From: Rhodococcus sp. IEGM 1409
GTDB lineage: Bacteria > Actinomycetota > Actinomycetes > Mycobacteriales > Mycobacteriaceae
NCBI RefSeq assembly: GCF_030056735.1
Contig: NZ_JASHKN010000003.1
Span: 186,001 to 250,000 of the forward strand
Length of the DNA stretch: 64,000 nucleotides
Direction: 5' to 3'
In this document: piece by piece, positions 35,171 through 43,558 of the stretch
Layout of the letters: every line of letters begins with the position of its first letter
Numbering within the stretch: position 1 is the first letter of the stretch
The notes under the pieces: model-generated
Told to the model about the DNA's origin: nothing
Databases searched by the model: none
Seen by the model: the letters and a program-made list of their open reading frames with translations, nothing else
Program-made: the position numbers and the translations under genes

Positions 35171-35377
35171 GTGGATCGGATAGCGGATTGGTGGGACAGC
35201 TTCGAGCTGTGGATGGCGGGGCTCCCGTTCATCCCGCAGGTCGCGTTGGTCCTGATCGTCGTCGTTCCGCTGTGCCGCCTGGTGGCAATCGGTCTGGATC
35301 GCGTGTTGGCCGCCGTGCTCGCTCTGCCGCTGTTCGGCTGGTTACGTACGAATTCTCGAGAAGTAGAGGAAAGCTGA
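35171..35377 (+). CDS. Small membrane protein of unknown function
   Basis: The 68-residue protein has one clear membrane helix (VALVLIVVVPLCRLVAIGL) after an aromatic N-terminus (DWWDSFELWMAGLPFIP), and a short charged C-terminus. A similarly placed small membrane protein is known in mycobacteria between the GH15 gene and subI. The GTG start sits six bases after a TANNNT box. Its stop shares an A with the ATG of a second, tiny ORF (TGATG), so the two are coupled. No function can be assigned. Confidence 0.7.
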   Translation: MDRIADWWDSFELWMAGLPFIPQVALVLIVVVPLCRLVAIGLDRVLAAVLALPLFGWLRTNSREVEES

Positions 35378-35454
35378 TGCCCCGCTCACGGGTCACTCTC
35401 GCCCTGATCGCCCTGATTCTCCTCGTGATCGTGGCGTGGCTTCTCACCCGTTAG
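35377..35454 (+). CDS. 25-residue membrane microprotein
   Basis: The ATG overlaps the preceding stop (TGATG), and AGAGGAAAGC precedes it as a ribosome site inside the upstream gene. The 25 residues, starting MPRSR and ending WLLTR, are a single hydrophobic helix flanked by arginines, a normal layout for a one-pass membrane peptide. It may be a regulatory subunit of the upstream protein. It is too short for confident homology. Confidence 0.55.
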   Translation: MPRSRVTLALIALILLVIVAWLLTR

Positions 35455-35487
35455 TTCTCCCGATTAGAGTGGGCGCCGGTGCTCTGC

Positions 35488-35493
35488 TAAAGT
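35488..35493 (+). promoter_or_regulatory. -10 box of the cysteine leader / sulfate transporter operon
   Basis: TAAAGT fits TANNNT and is followed by seven bases and then the GTG of the leader ORF at 35501. Transcription is therefore predicted to start at the GTG, giving a leaderless uORF. Confidence 0.65.
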
Positions 35494-35500
35494 CCACCGC

Positions 35501-35590
35501 GTGTCCGAAGCAACAGCACCCGTAATCCGCCACCAGTTGGCGTTGATTGCTGTCGGCATGCTCGACGTCGCTGACGTCGCCTGTTGTTGA
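35501..35590 (+). CDS. Cysteine leader peptide (uORF) of the sulfate transporter operon
   Basis: A 29-codon ORF starts with GTG directly downstream of a TANNNT box and ends in DVADVACC-stop, with two consecutive TGT codons before TGA. It precedes the sulfate-binding protein gene by 196 bases. Leaderless uORFs ending in cysteine codons act in mycobacteria as cysteine-sensing attenuators: ribosome stalling at Cys codons when cysteine is low lets downstream genes be expressed. The same role is inferred here. A stem AGTTCGA/TCGAACT (35598-35604 with 35632-35638) begins 8 bases after the stop codon and could be the switch. Coding is inferred from context only. Confidence 0.75.
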   Translation: MSEATAPVIRHQLALIAVGMLDVADVACC

Positions 35591-35596
35591 TTTCCT

Positions 35597-35639
35597 GAGT
35601 TCGACCTCTCCGGTGTTGCTACGCACCCCACTCGAACTT
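35597..35639 (+). promoter_or_regulatory. Stem-loop downstream of the cysteine uORF
   Basis: GAGTTCGA (35597-35604) can pair with TCGAACTT (35632-35639) using one G-U pair, with a 27-base loop. The stem starts within ribosome footprint distance of the uORF stop, so a ribosome stalled at the Cys codons would block its formation. No clear U-tract follows, so a Rho-type or translational mechanism is as likely as intrinsic termination. Confidence 0.4.
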
Positions 35640-35786
35640 CTCTGCGCGTAACTCGCGCCCCCGATTCAGGGCTCTTTGCCCGTCGGCTCTCCATGTCTGA
35701 ACGTCCCGATGGATTCAGCCCCAGAGGTCTCGGACTTGTCGTTTGATCAACCCTCGTTTGTCAGTCCTTTCAGGAAGGTATCTGCA

Positions 35787-36818
35787 ATGAAACGCCGTTC
35801 CCGCACACTTCTCACTGCTATCGCGACCATGGGGGCCGTGGTACTCACAGCGTGCAGTGGTGGCTCGAGCGACACCGTGGGTGGTGACAGCGCCGCCAGC
35901 GACGGTAGCGCCGGCACGATCAACCTGTTCGCCTACGCCGTGCCGAAGCCCGGCTTCGACAAGCTCACCGCAGCCTTCCAGGCGACCGACGAGGGCAAGA
36001 ACGTCAACTTCAATCCTTCGTACGGCGCCTCGGGCGACCAGTCGCGCAAGGTGAAGGACGGTGCCGAGGCCGACTTCGTCAACTTTTCCGTCGAGCCCGA
36101 CATCACCCGACTGGTCGATGCCGGCCTGGTCGATCAGAACTGGAACCAGGACGCCTACAACGGAATTCCGTTCGGATCGGTTGTCACCATCGTGACCCGT
36201 CCGGGCAACCCGAAGGGGATCAAGGACTGGGACGACCTGCTTCAGCCCGGCCTCGAGGTCGTCACGCCGAACCCGTTCAGTTCCGGCTCGGCCAAGTGGA
36301 ACCTCCTGGCGCCGTACGCCGCAAAGAGCGACGGTGGCAAGAACCCGCAAGCGGGCCTCGACTACGTCACCGCCTTGGTCAACGATCACGTCAAGATCCA
36401 GCCCAAGTCGGGACGTGAGGCTTCGGAAGCCTTCCTGCAGGGCAGCGGCGACGTTCTGATCAGCTACGAGAACGAGGCACTGTTCATCGAGGGCAACGGC
36501 GACCCGGTCGAGCACGTCACCCCGCCCACGACCTTCAAGATCGAGAACCCGGTTGCCGTGATCTCGAACAGCAAGGTCCTCGACAAGGCAACAGCGTTCA
36601 AGGACTACCTGTACACGACCGAGGGCCAGACGCTCTGGGCCGAAGCAGGATTCCGTCCCGTCGATCCCGCCGTCGCTGCAAAGTTCACGGACAAGTTCCC
36701 CGAGCCGACCAAGCTGTGGACCATTGCAGACCTCGGCGGCTGGAAGGCCGTGGACAGTGCTCTGTTCACCAAGGACACCGGTTCGATCGCAGTGATCTAC
36801 GACAACGCGACCAAGTAA
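35787..36818 (+). CDS. subI: Sulfate ABC transporter substrate-binding lipoprotein
   Basis: A 343-residue lipoprotein. The signal sequence ends in the lipobox VLTAC, and the mature part is the SubI/CysP sulfate-binding fold (AYAVPKPGFDKLTAAFQ, NFNPSYGASGDQSRKV, the family's VNFSVEPDITRLV). It captures sulfate outside the membrane for CysTWA. The ATG at 35787 is chosen because AGGAAGG precedes it by 8 bases and the signal peptide begins there. It is the first structural gene of subI-cysT-cysW-cysA, behind the cysteine uORF. Confidence 0.96.
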   Translation: MKRRSRTLLTAIATMGAVVLTACSGGSSDTVGGDSAASDGSAGTINLFAYAVPKPGFDKLTAAFQATDEGKNVNFNPSYGASGDQSRKVKDGAEADFVNFSVEPDITRLVDAGLVDQNWNQDAYNGIPFGSVVTIVTRPGNPKGIKDWDDLLQPGLEVVTPNPFSSGSAKWNLLAPYAAKSDGGKNPQAGLDYVTALVNDHVKIQPKSGREASEAFLQGSGDVLISYENEALFIEGNGDPVEHVTPPTTFKIENPVAVISNSKVLDKATAFKDYLYTTEGQTLWAEAGFRPVDPAVAAKFTDKFPEPTKLWTIADLGGWKAVDSALFTKDTGSIAVIYDNATK

Positions 36819-36825
36819 GACCGAC

Positions 36826-37674
36826 GTGACTGACACTATCGACCCCACCCCCGTGGCTCGTCGGCGGAAACTCGCGCGGGTCACGGGGAGTGTGGGGCCG
36901 CTCGGAATCGGAGTGGCCACCCTGTGGCTCTCCGTGATCGTTCTGCTTCCGCTCGCCGCGTTGACCGCCACCGCGTTCGACGAGGGGATCTCCGGATTCT
37001 GGGACGCCGTCACCGCACCCGTTGCTTTGGCGTCGTTGCGCGTGACGTTGTTCGTCTCGGTGATCGTCGCATTGCTGAACGTCGTGATGGGCACGATCAT
37101 CGCGTGGGTACTGGTCCGGGACGACTTCCCGGGCAAGCGCATCGTCAACTCGATGATCGACCTGCCGTTCGCGTTGCCGACCATTGTGGCGTCGATCGTG
37201 CTGTTGTCCCTCTACGGTCCGCAGTCTCCGATCGACATCCACCTCAACGCAACTCAGCCCGGTTTGATCGTGGCGCTGGCTTTCGTGACCTTGCCATTCG
37301 TCGTTCGCTCAGTGCAACCGGTGCTGATGGAGGTCGACCGTGAGGTCGAGGAAGCCGCTGCATCGTTGGGCGCTTCCAACTGGACGATCTTTCGCTCCGT
37401 CGTTCTTCCGACGCTGGCGCCCGCCGTCATCTCCGGCGCGGGACTCGCGTTCGCGCGAGCGATCGGCGAATACGGTTCCGTCGTCCTCATCGGCGGCAAC
37501 ATCCCACGAGTGACACAGATGACGTCGCAGTACATTCAGCAGCAGATCGAGATCGATCGTCCGACCAACGCCGCTGCAGTGTCGGTAGCGTTGCTCGCCA
37601 TCGCATTCGTGACGCTGTTCGTCCTGCGAATCTTCGCTTCGCGCGGACAGCGACGTGAGGAGAGTTCCCGATGA
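36826..37674 (+). CDS. cysT: Sulfate ABC transporter permease CysT
   Basis: A 282-residue inner-membrane permease with six helices and the EAA loop VEEAAASLGASNWTIFRSVV that contacts the ATPase. It forms the channel with CysW. The GTG start lies 7 bases after the subI stop, and the 3' end overlaps cysW by four bases. The segment VLVRDDFPGKRIVNSMIDLP is typical of CysT/CysU. Its expression should follow the cysteine leader upstream. Confidence 0.95.
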   Translation: MTDTIDPTPVARRRKLARVTGSVGPLGIGVATLWLSVIVLLPLAALTATAFDEGISGFWDAVTAPVALASLRVTLFVSVIVALLNVVMGTIIAWVLVRDDFPGKRIVNSMIDLPFALPTIVASIVLLSLYGPQSPIDIHLNATQPGLIVALAFVTLPFVVRSVQPVLMEVDREVEEAAASLGASNWTIFRSVVLPTLAPAVISGAGLAFARAIGEYGSVVLIGGNIPRVTQMTSQYIQQQIEIDRPTNAAAVSVALLAIAFVTLFVLRIFASRGQRREESSR

Positions 37675-38477
37675 ACGTGTCCAGAGGATCAAAGATCGGT
37701 CTGCGGACCATCGCTCTCGTCTACCTGTTCGTGTTGTTGGTCGTGCCGATCGGCGTGATCCTGACACGAACGTTCGAGAACGGGATCGGTCCGTTCATCG
37801 AATCGATCACGACACCGGCAGCGATTTCCGCGCTGAATCTTTCGCTGATCATCGTGGCGATCGTGGTTCCGGTGAACGTCGTGTTCGGCGTCGTCACCGC
37901 ACTGGCCCTGGTGCGTGGTCGGTTCCCGGGCCGCGGAGTTCTGCAATCGGTGGTCGACCTGCCGTTCGCAGTCTCGCCCGTCGTCGTCGGGGTGTCCTTG
38001 ATTCTTCTGTGGGGTGCCAACGGCTGGTTCGGCGGCATCGAATCGTTGGGATTCAAGGTCATCTTCGGCTTGCCAGGCATGGTGATCGCGACGATCTTCG
38101 TGACGCTCCCCTTTGTCGTCCGGGAGGTCGAACCCGTCCTTCACGAGATCGGCGACGAGCAGGAACAAGCTGCCGCGACGCTTGGTGCCTCGGGTTGGCA
38201 GACGTTCTGGCGGATCACCTTGCCCGCGATCCGTTGGGGCTTGACGTACGGAATCGTGTTGACGGTGGCGCGTTCGCTCGGTGAATTCGGCGCAGTCATC
38301 ATGGTCTCTTCCGGTTTCCCGGGGGTGTCCCAGACACTGACGTTGCTGGTGCATTCGCGATACATCGACGACCACAACACCTTTGGTGCGTATTCGGCGG
38401 CAACGCTGCTGATGGGCATCGCCATCATTGTCCTGTTGCTGATGACGCTGCTGGACCGTAAGAGGAGCACCACATGA
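37671..38477 (+). CDS. cysW: Sulfate ABC transporter permease CysW
   Basis: The second permease subunit, 268 residues and six helices, with EAA loop [20 protein letters not shown] and the CysW-type [17 protein letters not shown]. It pairs with CysT in the membrane. It overlaps cysT and cysA by four bases each (ATGA), so translation of the three is coupled. Confidence 0.95.
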   Translation: MNVSRGSKIGLRTIALVYLFVLLVVPIGVILTRTFENGIGPFIESITTPAAISALNLSLIIVAIVVPVNVVFGVVTALALVRGRFPGRGVLQSVVDLPFAVSPVVVGVSLILLWGANGWFGGIESLGFKVIFGLPGMVIATIFVTLPFVVREVEPVLHEIGDEQEQAAATLGASGWQTFWRITLPAIRWGLTYGIVLTVARSLGEFGAVIMVSSGFPGVSQTLTLLVHSRYIDDHNTFGAYSAATLLMGIAIIVLLLMTLLDRKRSTT

Positions 38478-39523
38478 TCACAGTGACCGGGGCCCGAAAG
38501 AACTACGGTGATTTCGCGGCGCTCGACGACGTGACGGTCAACATTCCCTCGGGTTCGTTGACGGCATTGCTGGGGCCCAGTGGCTCGGGGAAGTCGACGT
38601 TGCTGCGTTCGATCGCCGGGCTCGAAGAGCTCGATTCGGGAACCATCACCATCGCCGGCAAGGACGTCACCGGCATCTCGCCGCAGAAGCGTGACATCGG
38701 CTTCGTGTTCCAGCACTACGCCGCGTTCAAGCACATGACGGTGCGGGACAACGTGGCGTTCGGGCTCAAGATCCGCAAGCGCCCGAAGCCTGAGATCGAG
38801 AAGAAGGTCAACGAACTACTCGAGATCGTCGGACTCGACGGCTTTCAGCATCGGTACCCGGCGCAGCTGTCCGGTGGCCAGCGTCAGCGCATGGCGTTGG
38901 CTCGTGCTTTGGCTGTCGACCCTCAGGTTCTCCTGCTCGACGAGCCCTTCGGCGCGCTCGACGCGAAGGTCCGTGCCGACCTGCGCACATGGTTGCGTCG
39001 CCTGCACGACGAAGTGCACGTCACCACCGTTCTGGTCACCCACGACCAGGAAGAGGCTCTCGACGTCGCCGACCGGATTGCAGTGCTGAACAAGGGGCGG
39101 ATCGAGCAGATCGGTGAACCTGCCGACCTGTACGACCGACCGTCCAACGACTTCGTGATGTCCTTCCTCGGATCCGTCGCGAAGCTCAACGGGCAGCTGG
39201 TTCGTCCGCACGACATCCGCCTCGGCCGCGATCCGAGCATGGCTCTCGCTCAGGAGTCCGGAACGGCCGAGTCCCTCGGCGTCACACGCGCAACCGTCGA
39301 GCGCGTCGTGTACCTCGGCTTCGAGGTTCGGGTCGACCTGCGCAACGAGGCAACCGGTGAGCTGTTCTCGGCTCAGGTCACCCGCGGTGACAGTGCAGCG
39401 CTGCACCTCGAGGCGGGCGAGACGGTGTACGCCCGGGCAACTCGGGTGCCGGATCTGCCGGAGACCCCGGTGTCGACGCCGGTGCAGGAGCCGGTCACGG
39501 TGAGCGTCGTCGGCCAGGTTTGA
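38474..39523 (+). CDS. cysA: Sulfate ABC transporter ATP-binding protein CysA
   Basis: The 349-residue ATPase energises sulfate (and thiosulfate) import. Walker [12 protein letters not shown], signature [15 protein letters not shown], Walker [12 protein letters not shown] and the H-loop VTHDQEEAL are intact. A C-terminal regulatory TOBE-like domain (from about residue 235, [13 protein letters not shown]) completes the protein. It is the last gene of the operon, and a 19-bp hairpin follows. Confidence 0.97.
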   Translation: MITVTGARKNYGDFAALDDVTVNIPSGSLTALLGPSGSGKSTLLRSIAGLEELDSGTITIAGKDVTGISPQKRDIGFVFQHYAAFKHMTVRDNVAFGLKIRKRPKPEIEKKVNELLEIVGLDGFQHRYPAQLSGGQRQRMALARALAVDPQVLLLDEPFGALDAKVRADLRTWLRRLHDEVHVTTVLVTHDQEEALDVADRIAVLNKGRIEQIGEPADLYDRPSNDFVMSFLGSVAKLNGQLVRPHDIRLGRDPSMALAQESGTAESLGVTRATVERVVYLGFEVRVDLRNEATGELFSAQVTRGDSAALHLEAGETVYARATRVPDLPETPVSTPVQEPVTVSVVGQV

Positions 39524-39565
39524 CCTGTTAGCCCTGTTTGCCCTGTTTTCACCCCCGCTCCTGGT

Positions 39566-39618
39566 TGAGTGAACGGCACTTTCGGTCTCCTGAAAGCGTC
39601 GAAAGTGCCGTTCGCTCA
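39566..39618. terminator. Long hairpin between cysA and the universal stress protein gene
   Basis: TGAGTGAACGGCACTTTCG (39566-39584) pairs with 39600-39618 over 19 bp with one mismatch and a 15-base loop. It lies between converging genes and probably terminates both. A run of A then G residues follows on the plus strand, not a U-tract. Confidence 0.75.
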
Positions 39619-39650
39619 GAAAAAGGGGGGGGCGCCGCAGCTGTGCGGGT

Positions 39651-40547
39651 TCAGCCCTCGCGGCAGACGAGGACCGGGCACTGGGCGTGGTGAATGAGGC
39701 TCTGACTGGTCGAACCGACGATCGACGCCATGAACGGGCTGCGGCCGTGGCTACCGACGACAACGAGCTGCGCCTCAGCTGAATGCTCGAGCAGTGCCTT
39801 CATCGGTCCGCTGCGTTGGACGCTGCGGGTGACTTCGACGTCGGGGTACTTCTCGGTCCAACCGGCAAGGCACTCGGACAACAGTGCGTGCTCATGCTGC
39901 TCGTACGGTCCCCAGTCGACGAAGCGCCTGGCTTCGGAATACCCGCCCAGCGAGGCGTGCTCGTTCCACGTGTGGACCGCCACCAAAGGTGCGCCGAGGA
40001 ACGCGGCAAACTCGAAAGCATGGGCGACGGCGAGTTCGCTGAGCTTGCTCCCGTCGACGCCGACGACGATGGGCCTGGTGTCGGCCCTCGCGTGATCACC
40101 CGTACCTCGGAATACGGCCACGGGACAGTGCGCACGGTTGACCACCCGAATGGTGTCGGATCCGAGAAACACGGATTGCATCTCGCTGGTGCCGGCCTGA
40201 CCCAGTGCAACGATGCGAGCCGACTTCGAGAGTTCGACGAGTGTGGTTGCGGGAGTACCAGTCACGAGGCCGCGTTCGATGGTGACGTCGGTGTGATCAT
40301 CGCGGATGGCGTCCTCGGCCTCGTCGAGTAATTTTGCACCCTCGACGCGAAGGTGGTGGTCGAACATCTCTTCGTCGGTGACGTTGGTACCTCCACCGGA
40401 CTCGGGTTGTCCTGGCAGCACGTGGGTCAGGCGAAGTGGTTCGTCGAATCTCTTTGCAGCCGATGCTGCCCACCTCGCGGCGTTGACCGCGCTTGCCGAG
40501 CCGTCGATACCGGCCACGATTCCGTGTCGAACAGGTGCACTGGTCAT
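39651..40547 (-). CDS. Universal stress protein with two Usp domains
   Basis: A 298-residue tandem UspA protein. Each half starts with a VAGIDGS or VVGVDGS segment and ends in a phosphate-loop motif (GQAGTSEMQSVFLGS in the first; VVGSHGRSPFMASIVGSTSQ in the second), so both may bind ATP. Such proteins accompany dormancy and hypoxia responses in actinobacteria. The ATG at 40547 follows GAGGAG by 7 bases; an upstream in-frame ATG adds 15 residues. It is transcribed toward cysA. Confidence 0.92.
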   Translation of the reverse strand: MTSAPVRHGIVAGIDGSASAVNAARWAASAAKRFDEPLRLTHVLPGQPESGGGTNVTDEEMFDHHLRVEGAKLLDEAEDAIRDDHTDVTIERGLVTGTPATTLVELSKSARIVALGQAGTSEMQSVFLGSDTIRVVNRAHCPVAVFRGTGDHARADTRPIVVGVDGSKLSELAVAHAFEFAAFLGAPLVAVHTWNEHASLGGYSEARRFVDWGPYEQHEHALLSECLAGWTEKYPDVEVTRSVQRSGPMKALLEHSAEAQLVVVGSHGRSPFMASIVGSTSQSLIHHAQCPVLVCREG

Positions 40548-40602
40548 GGAAGTCTCCTCGCGTCGCGTCCTTACCAGTGTGTCCCTGCTCACCCCCGGTT
40601 CG

Positions 40603-41379
40603 CTACAAACCGGTCAGCTCGCGAGGCGCGAGAACGTCGGTGGGCACTGCTGCGCGAGATCGGCGCGGGCGCAACGACAACAGAGCGGTGACGAATCCGT
40701 TACCGGGCAGTGTCAGTTCCACGTTCTTCAACACGGTTCGGCGCATCAATGCGAGCAGGGCTGCGACGCCGGTGACAGCCATCCACATAGGTAGTGGGTA
40801 CAGCGTCAGGCGCTCACCCAGGCCGAAGGTGAGGGTTCGTCCGAGAAGCAGTACGGCGCCGACGATTCCGGTGGCCGCGCACAGTCCCGACCACACTGCG
40901 ATCCACCGACGATGCCGCCAGAAAGAAATGGCCATGAGTACGAGAACGGCATGCCGGGCGATGAAGCCGGGGAACACGGCAGTCCAGTGTACGAAGGTTC
41001 CGTCGTTGGCAGGGAAGAGGCCGGTGGCCGCGGTACTCAGTGCAACGACGACGGCGAGTCCGAGGATCCACTTCTTCGCACGACCGTCCGGAATGTACTT
41101 GTGCAGCAAGGCCGCGCCGACGATGGTGAGCGCACCGAGGATCATGAAAGCAGCGTTCATGACGTCGTGCATCGGCGAACACGAATCCACGCTGCATGTC
41201 GTCACGCCCAGCGAACTGATGGAGTCGCGCGCGAAGCTGTACGGCGTCTTCCAGGCTCCGGCCGTGAAGATTTCGACAAGCAGGTAGAGCACCGACAGGA
41301 CCCATGCGATGCCAGCTGTGCCGAGGCGAAGATTGTGAGTGATGGTGTTCCCTCTCGCGGCGCTCTGAGGGGATTGCAC
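40603..41379 (-). CDS. DUF998 membrane protein
   Basis: A 258-residue protein with about six membrane helices, e.g. IAWVLSVLYLLVEIF and VMNAAFMILGALTIVGAAL. The segment YSFARDSISSLGV and the Cys-bearing loop TTCSVDSCSPMHDVMN are typical of DUF998 proteins of unknown function. The loop cysteines may form a disulfide outside the membrane. It stands on the minus strand 94 bases beyond the chelatase gene and 55 bases before the stress protein gene. A perfect 7-bp hairpin (41399-41417) lies in its upstream region. Confidence 0.82.
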   Translation of the reverse strand: MQSPQSAARGNTITHNLRLGTAGIAWVLSVLYLLVEIFTAGAWKTPYSFARDSISSLGVTTCSVDSCSPMHDVMNAAFMILGALTIVGAALLHKYIPDGRAKKWILGLAVVVALSTAATGLFPANDGTFVHWTAVFPGFIARHAVLVLMAISFWRHRRWIAVWSGLCAATGIVGAVLLLGRTLTFGLGERLTLYPLPMWMAVTGVAALLALMRRTVLKNVELTLPGNGFVTALLSLRPRRSRAAVPTDVLAPRELTGL

Positions 41380-41398
41380 CCAAAGATCTGTTTCGCAG

Positions 41399-41417
41399 GC
41401 GAAGGAGGTACCTTCGC
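41399..41417. repeat. Perfect 7-bp stem upstream of the DUF998 gene
   Basis: GCGAAGG and CCTTCGC flank AGGTA, 20 bases before the DUF998 start on the minus strand. It would lie in the 5' leader or act as an operator; it could also be the terminator of the sulfur operon ending at 41474. Confidence 0.35.
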
Positions 41418-41473
41418 GAGCTGGACAGCTCCAACACTACGGTAACAATCTGATAACGGCCTGTGAAACCGGA

Positions 41474-42229
41474 TCAGGCAAAGCGGACCAGACGGCCGGG
41501 TAGTGCATCAGCGACTTGTCGGTAACGGTCGATCATCGTTTCGATCAGTAGAGAGTGCCCACCGATCGTGTCGGCGAAACGCGCGCGCGGACATGCCGTT
41601 GCTGCTGCAGTGCTCAATCGGTCGGTGAGTAGGCCGGGAGCCAAGAACCACGGTGCGACGACAACGCGTTCGGCGCCGTCCTGCTCGAGAGCGGAGATCG
41701 CCTGGGCAACTGTCGGTTCCGCAGACGTGGCGAAGCAGATTCGAACACCCGACCAGTTGGTTCCGGCCAGAAGTGTGGACGCCAATTCTGCGGTTGCGGC
41801 GTTGGCGCGCGCGTCGGACGAGCCGACTGCCGCAAGAGCGACCCCTACCGACGGATCGTCCAGCTGGGCACCTGATTCGAGGATTCGCTCACGCACCGCC
41901 TCGATCAACCGAGCGTCGCGGCCTAGTACGTCAGCTTGGAACACGGTCAGCTGGCGGTGGCGTATCGCGGCAGCGGCCAAGAGCCCGGGCAGATCTACCC
42001 GAGCATGGAACGCGTTGCCCAGCAACATCGGGACAGCGACGGCTTGCGTGTGTCCGTCGGCAGCAACACCATCGAGGACCTGATCGATGGATGGCGCGTT
42101 GAGATCGAGGAAAGCCAGCCGGACGTCGAGATCTGGCCGCGCTTCACGAAGAGCCGCGACGGCAGCCGCGATCACCCGAGCAGAACGGGGATCACGGCTG
42201 CCGTGCGCAACAGCAATGAGCGGAACCAT
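41474..42229 (-). CDS. Sirohydrochlorin chelatase, CbiX family
   Basis: A 251-residue two-domain chelatase beginning MVPLIAVAHGSRDPRS, with the metal-binding histidines in VAHGSRD and LLGNAFHARVDLP. It inserts iron into sirohydrochlorin to make siroheme, the cofactor of the sulfite reductase encoded at the other end of this operon. The start lies 4 bases after the cysN stop. The equivalent mycobacterial gene is called che1. Cobalt chelation for B12 is possible but less likely in this setting. Confidence 0.9.
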   Translation of the reverse strand: MVPLIAVAHGSRDPRSARVIAAAVAALREARPDLDVRLAFLDLNAPSIDQVLDGVAADGHTQAVAVPMLLGNAFHARVDLPGLLAAAAIRHRQLTVFQADVLGRDARLIEAVRERILESGAQLDDPSVGVALAAVGSSDARANAATAELASTLLAGTNWSGVRICFATSAEPTVAQAISALEQDGAERVVVAPWFLAPGLLTDRLSTAAATACPRARFADTIGGHSLLIETMIDRYRQVADALPGRLVRFA

Positions 42230-42233
42230 CTAC

Positions 42234-43556
42234 TTAGACGCGCTCGCCTAATTCGACGGCGGAGATGACGTCGCCGACGAGGCCTGCGGCGAGGGTGTTT
42301 CCGCCCGCGGGATCGATCAGCAGGAAGCTGCCGGTGTGGCGGTTGACGGCGTAGTCGTCGGCCACGATCGGCTCGGCTACTCGGATCGAGATCTTGCCGA
42401 TTTCGTTGAGCTCGAGAGTTTCCGGGCCCTGATCTGTGGTCAGGTCCTGCTCGTTGAAGCGCTCCACCAAGCTGCCCACGATGGCCTGCGTGGTACGCGT
42501 GCCGTGCTTGAGCAGCAATCGTGCACCGGGGCGCAGCGACTTCTCGGCCAGCCAGCAGACTGTGGCGTCGAATTCGCCGATCGGCTCAGGTGCGTCAGAC
42601 GGGGACGCGATGGTGTCGCCGCGTGAGACGTCGACGTCGTCGGCCAAGATCAACGTGACGCTGCGTCCCGCGTGGGCGACGTCCAGTTCACCGTCGGCCG
42701 TGTCGATACGAGTGACGGTGGTGCGCGTACCCGAGGGCAGGATCACCACTTCGTCGCCGGGCACGACGGAACCGGCGGCAACCTGACCGGCGTAGCCGCG
42801 GTAGTCGAGGAACTCGGCGGTGCGGGGACGAATCACGTACTGCACCGGGAAACGCAGGCCGACGCGATGCGGCTCGGCGTCGACCGGAATCGACTCGAGG
42901 TGCTCGATCAGCGTGGGGCCGGTGTAGTACGGGGTCTTGTCCGAGCGGATCGCGACGTTGTCTCCGTGCAGCGCAGACACCGGGATCTCCACGACATCTT
43001 CGCTTGCCCAGCCCAGCGAGCTGGTGAGTTCGTTGAACTCGGCGGAGATCGAGGTGAAAACCTCTTCGGGATTCTCGACGAGGTCGATCTTGTTCACGGC
43101 GAGAACCAGCTTCGGAACACCGAGCAACGCGAGAACCGCTGCGTGCCTACGTGTCTGTGCGATGACACCCTTGCGGGCATCGACCAGCAAGATCACGAGC
43201 TGCGCCGTCGAGGCACCGGAGACCGTGTTGCGGGTGTACTGCACGTGGCCCGGCGTATCGGCCAGCACGAACGTGCGCTTGGGGGTCGCGAAGTAGCGGT
43301 ACGCCACGTCGATGGTGATGCCCTGCTCGCGCTCGGCGCGCAGACCGTCCACGAGGAGCGAGAGGTCAGGGGTGTCGAGACCGCGGTCCACCGACGCGCG
43401 GGTCACGGCGTCGATCTGGTCGGCGAGAACGGATTTGGTGTCGTACAACAGACGGCCCACGAGGGTGGACTTTCCGTCGTCGACGCTGCCGGCAGTGGCC
43501 AGTCTCAGAAGCTGTGCGGAATGAGTGCTCCGCGGGCTCCGCACTTGGTCGCTCAT
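42234..43556 (-). CDS. cysN: Sulfate adenylyltransferase GTPase subunit
   Basis: The 440-residue regulatory GTPase of ATP sulfurylase has G1 AGSVDDGKSTLVGRLL, G3 ADTPGHVQYTRN and G4 AVNKIDLV. It couples GTP hydrolysis to APS formation by CysD. It ends without a fused APS kinase domain (CysC), consistent with a pathway that reduces APS directly rather than PAPS. It starts 2 bases after cysD. Confidence 0.96.
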   Translation of the reverse strand: MSDQVRSPRSTHSAQLLRLATAGSVDDGKSTLVGRLLYDTKSVLADQIDAVTRASVDRGLDTPDLSLLVDGLRAEREQGITIDVAYRYFATPKRTFVLADTPGHVQYTRNTVSGASTAQLVILLVDARKGVIAQTRRHAAVLALLGVPKLVLAVNKIDLVENPEEVFTSISAEFNELTSSLGWASEDVVEIPVSALHGDNVAIRSDKTPYYTGPTLIEHLESIPVDAEPHRVGLRFPVQYVIRPRTAEFLDYRGYAGQVAAGSVVPGDEVVILPSGTRTTVTRIDTADGELDVAHAGRSVTLILADDVDVSRGDTIASPSDAPEPIGEFDATVCWLAEKSLRPGARLLLKHGTRTTQAIVGSLVERFNEQDLTTDQGPETLELNEIGKISIRVAEPIVADDYAVNRHTGSFLLIDPAGGNTLAAGLVGDVISAVELGERV

Positions 43557-43558
43557 GA

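Noticed and set aside
42234-43556. CysN-CysC fusion (APS kinase)
   Set aside because: The protein ends after the GTPase and beta-barrel domains at 440 residues; no kinase P-loop follows.
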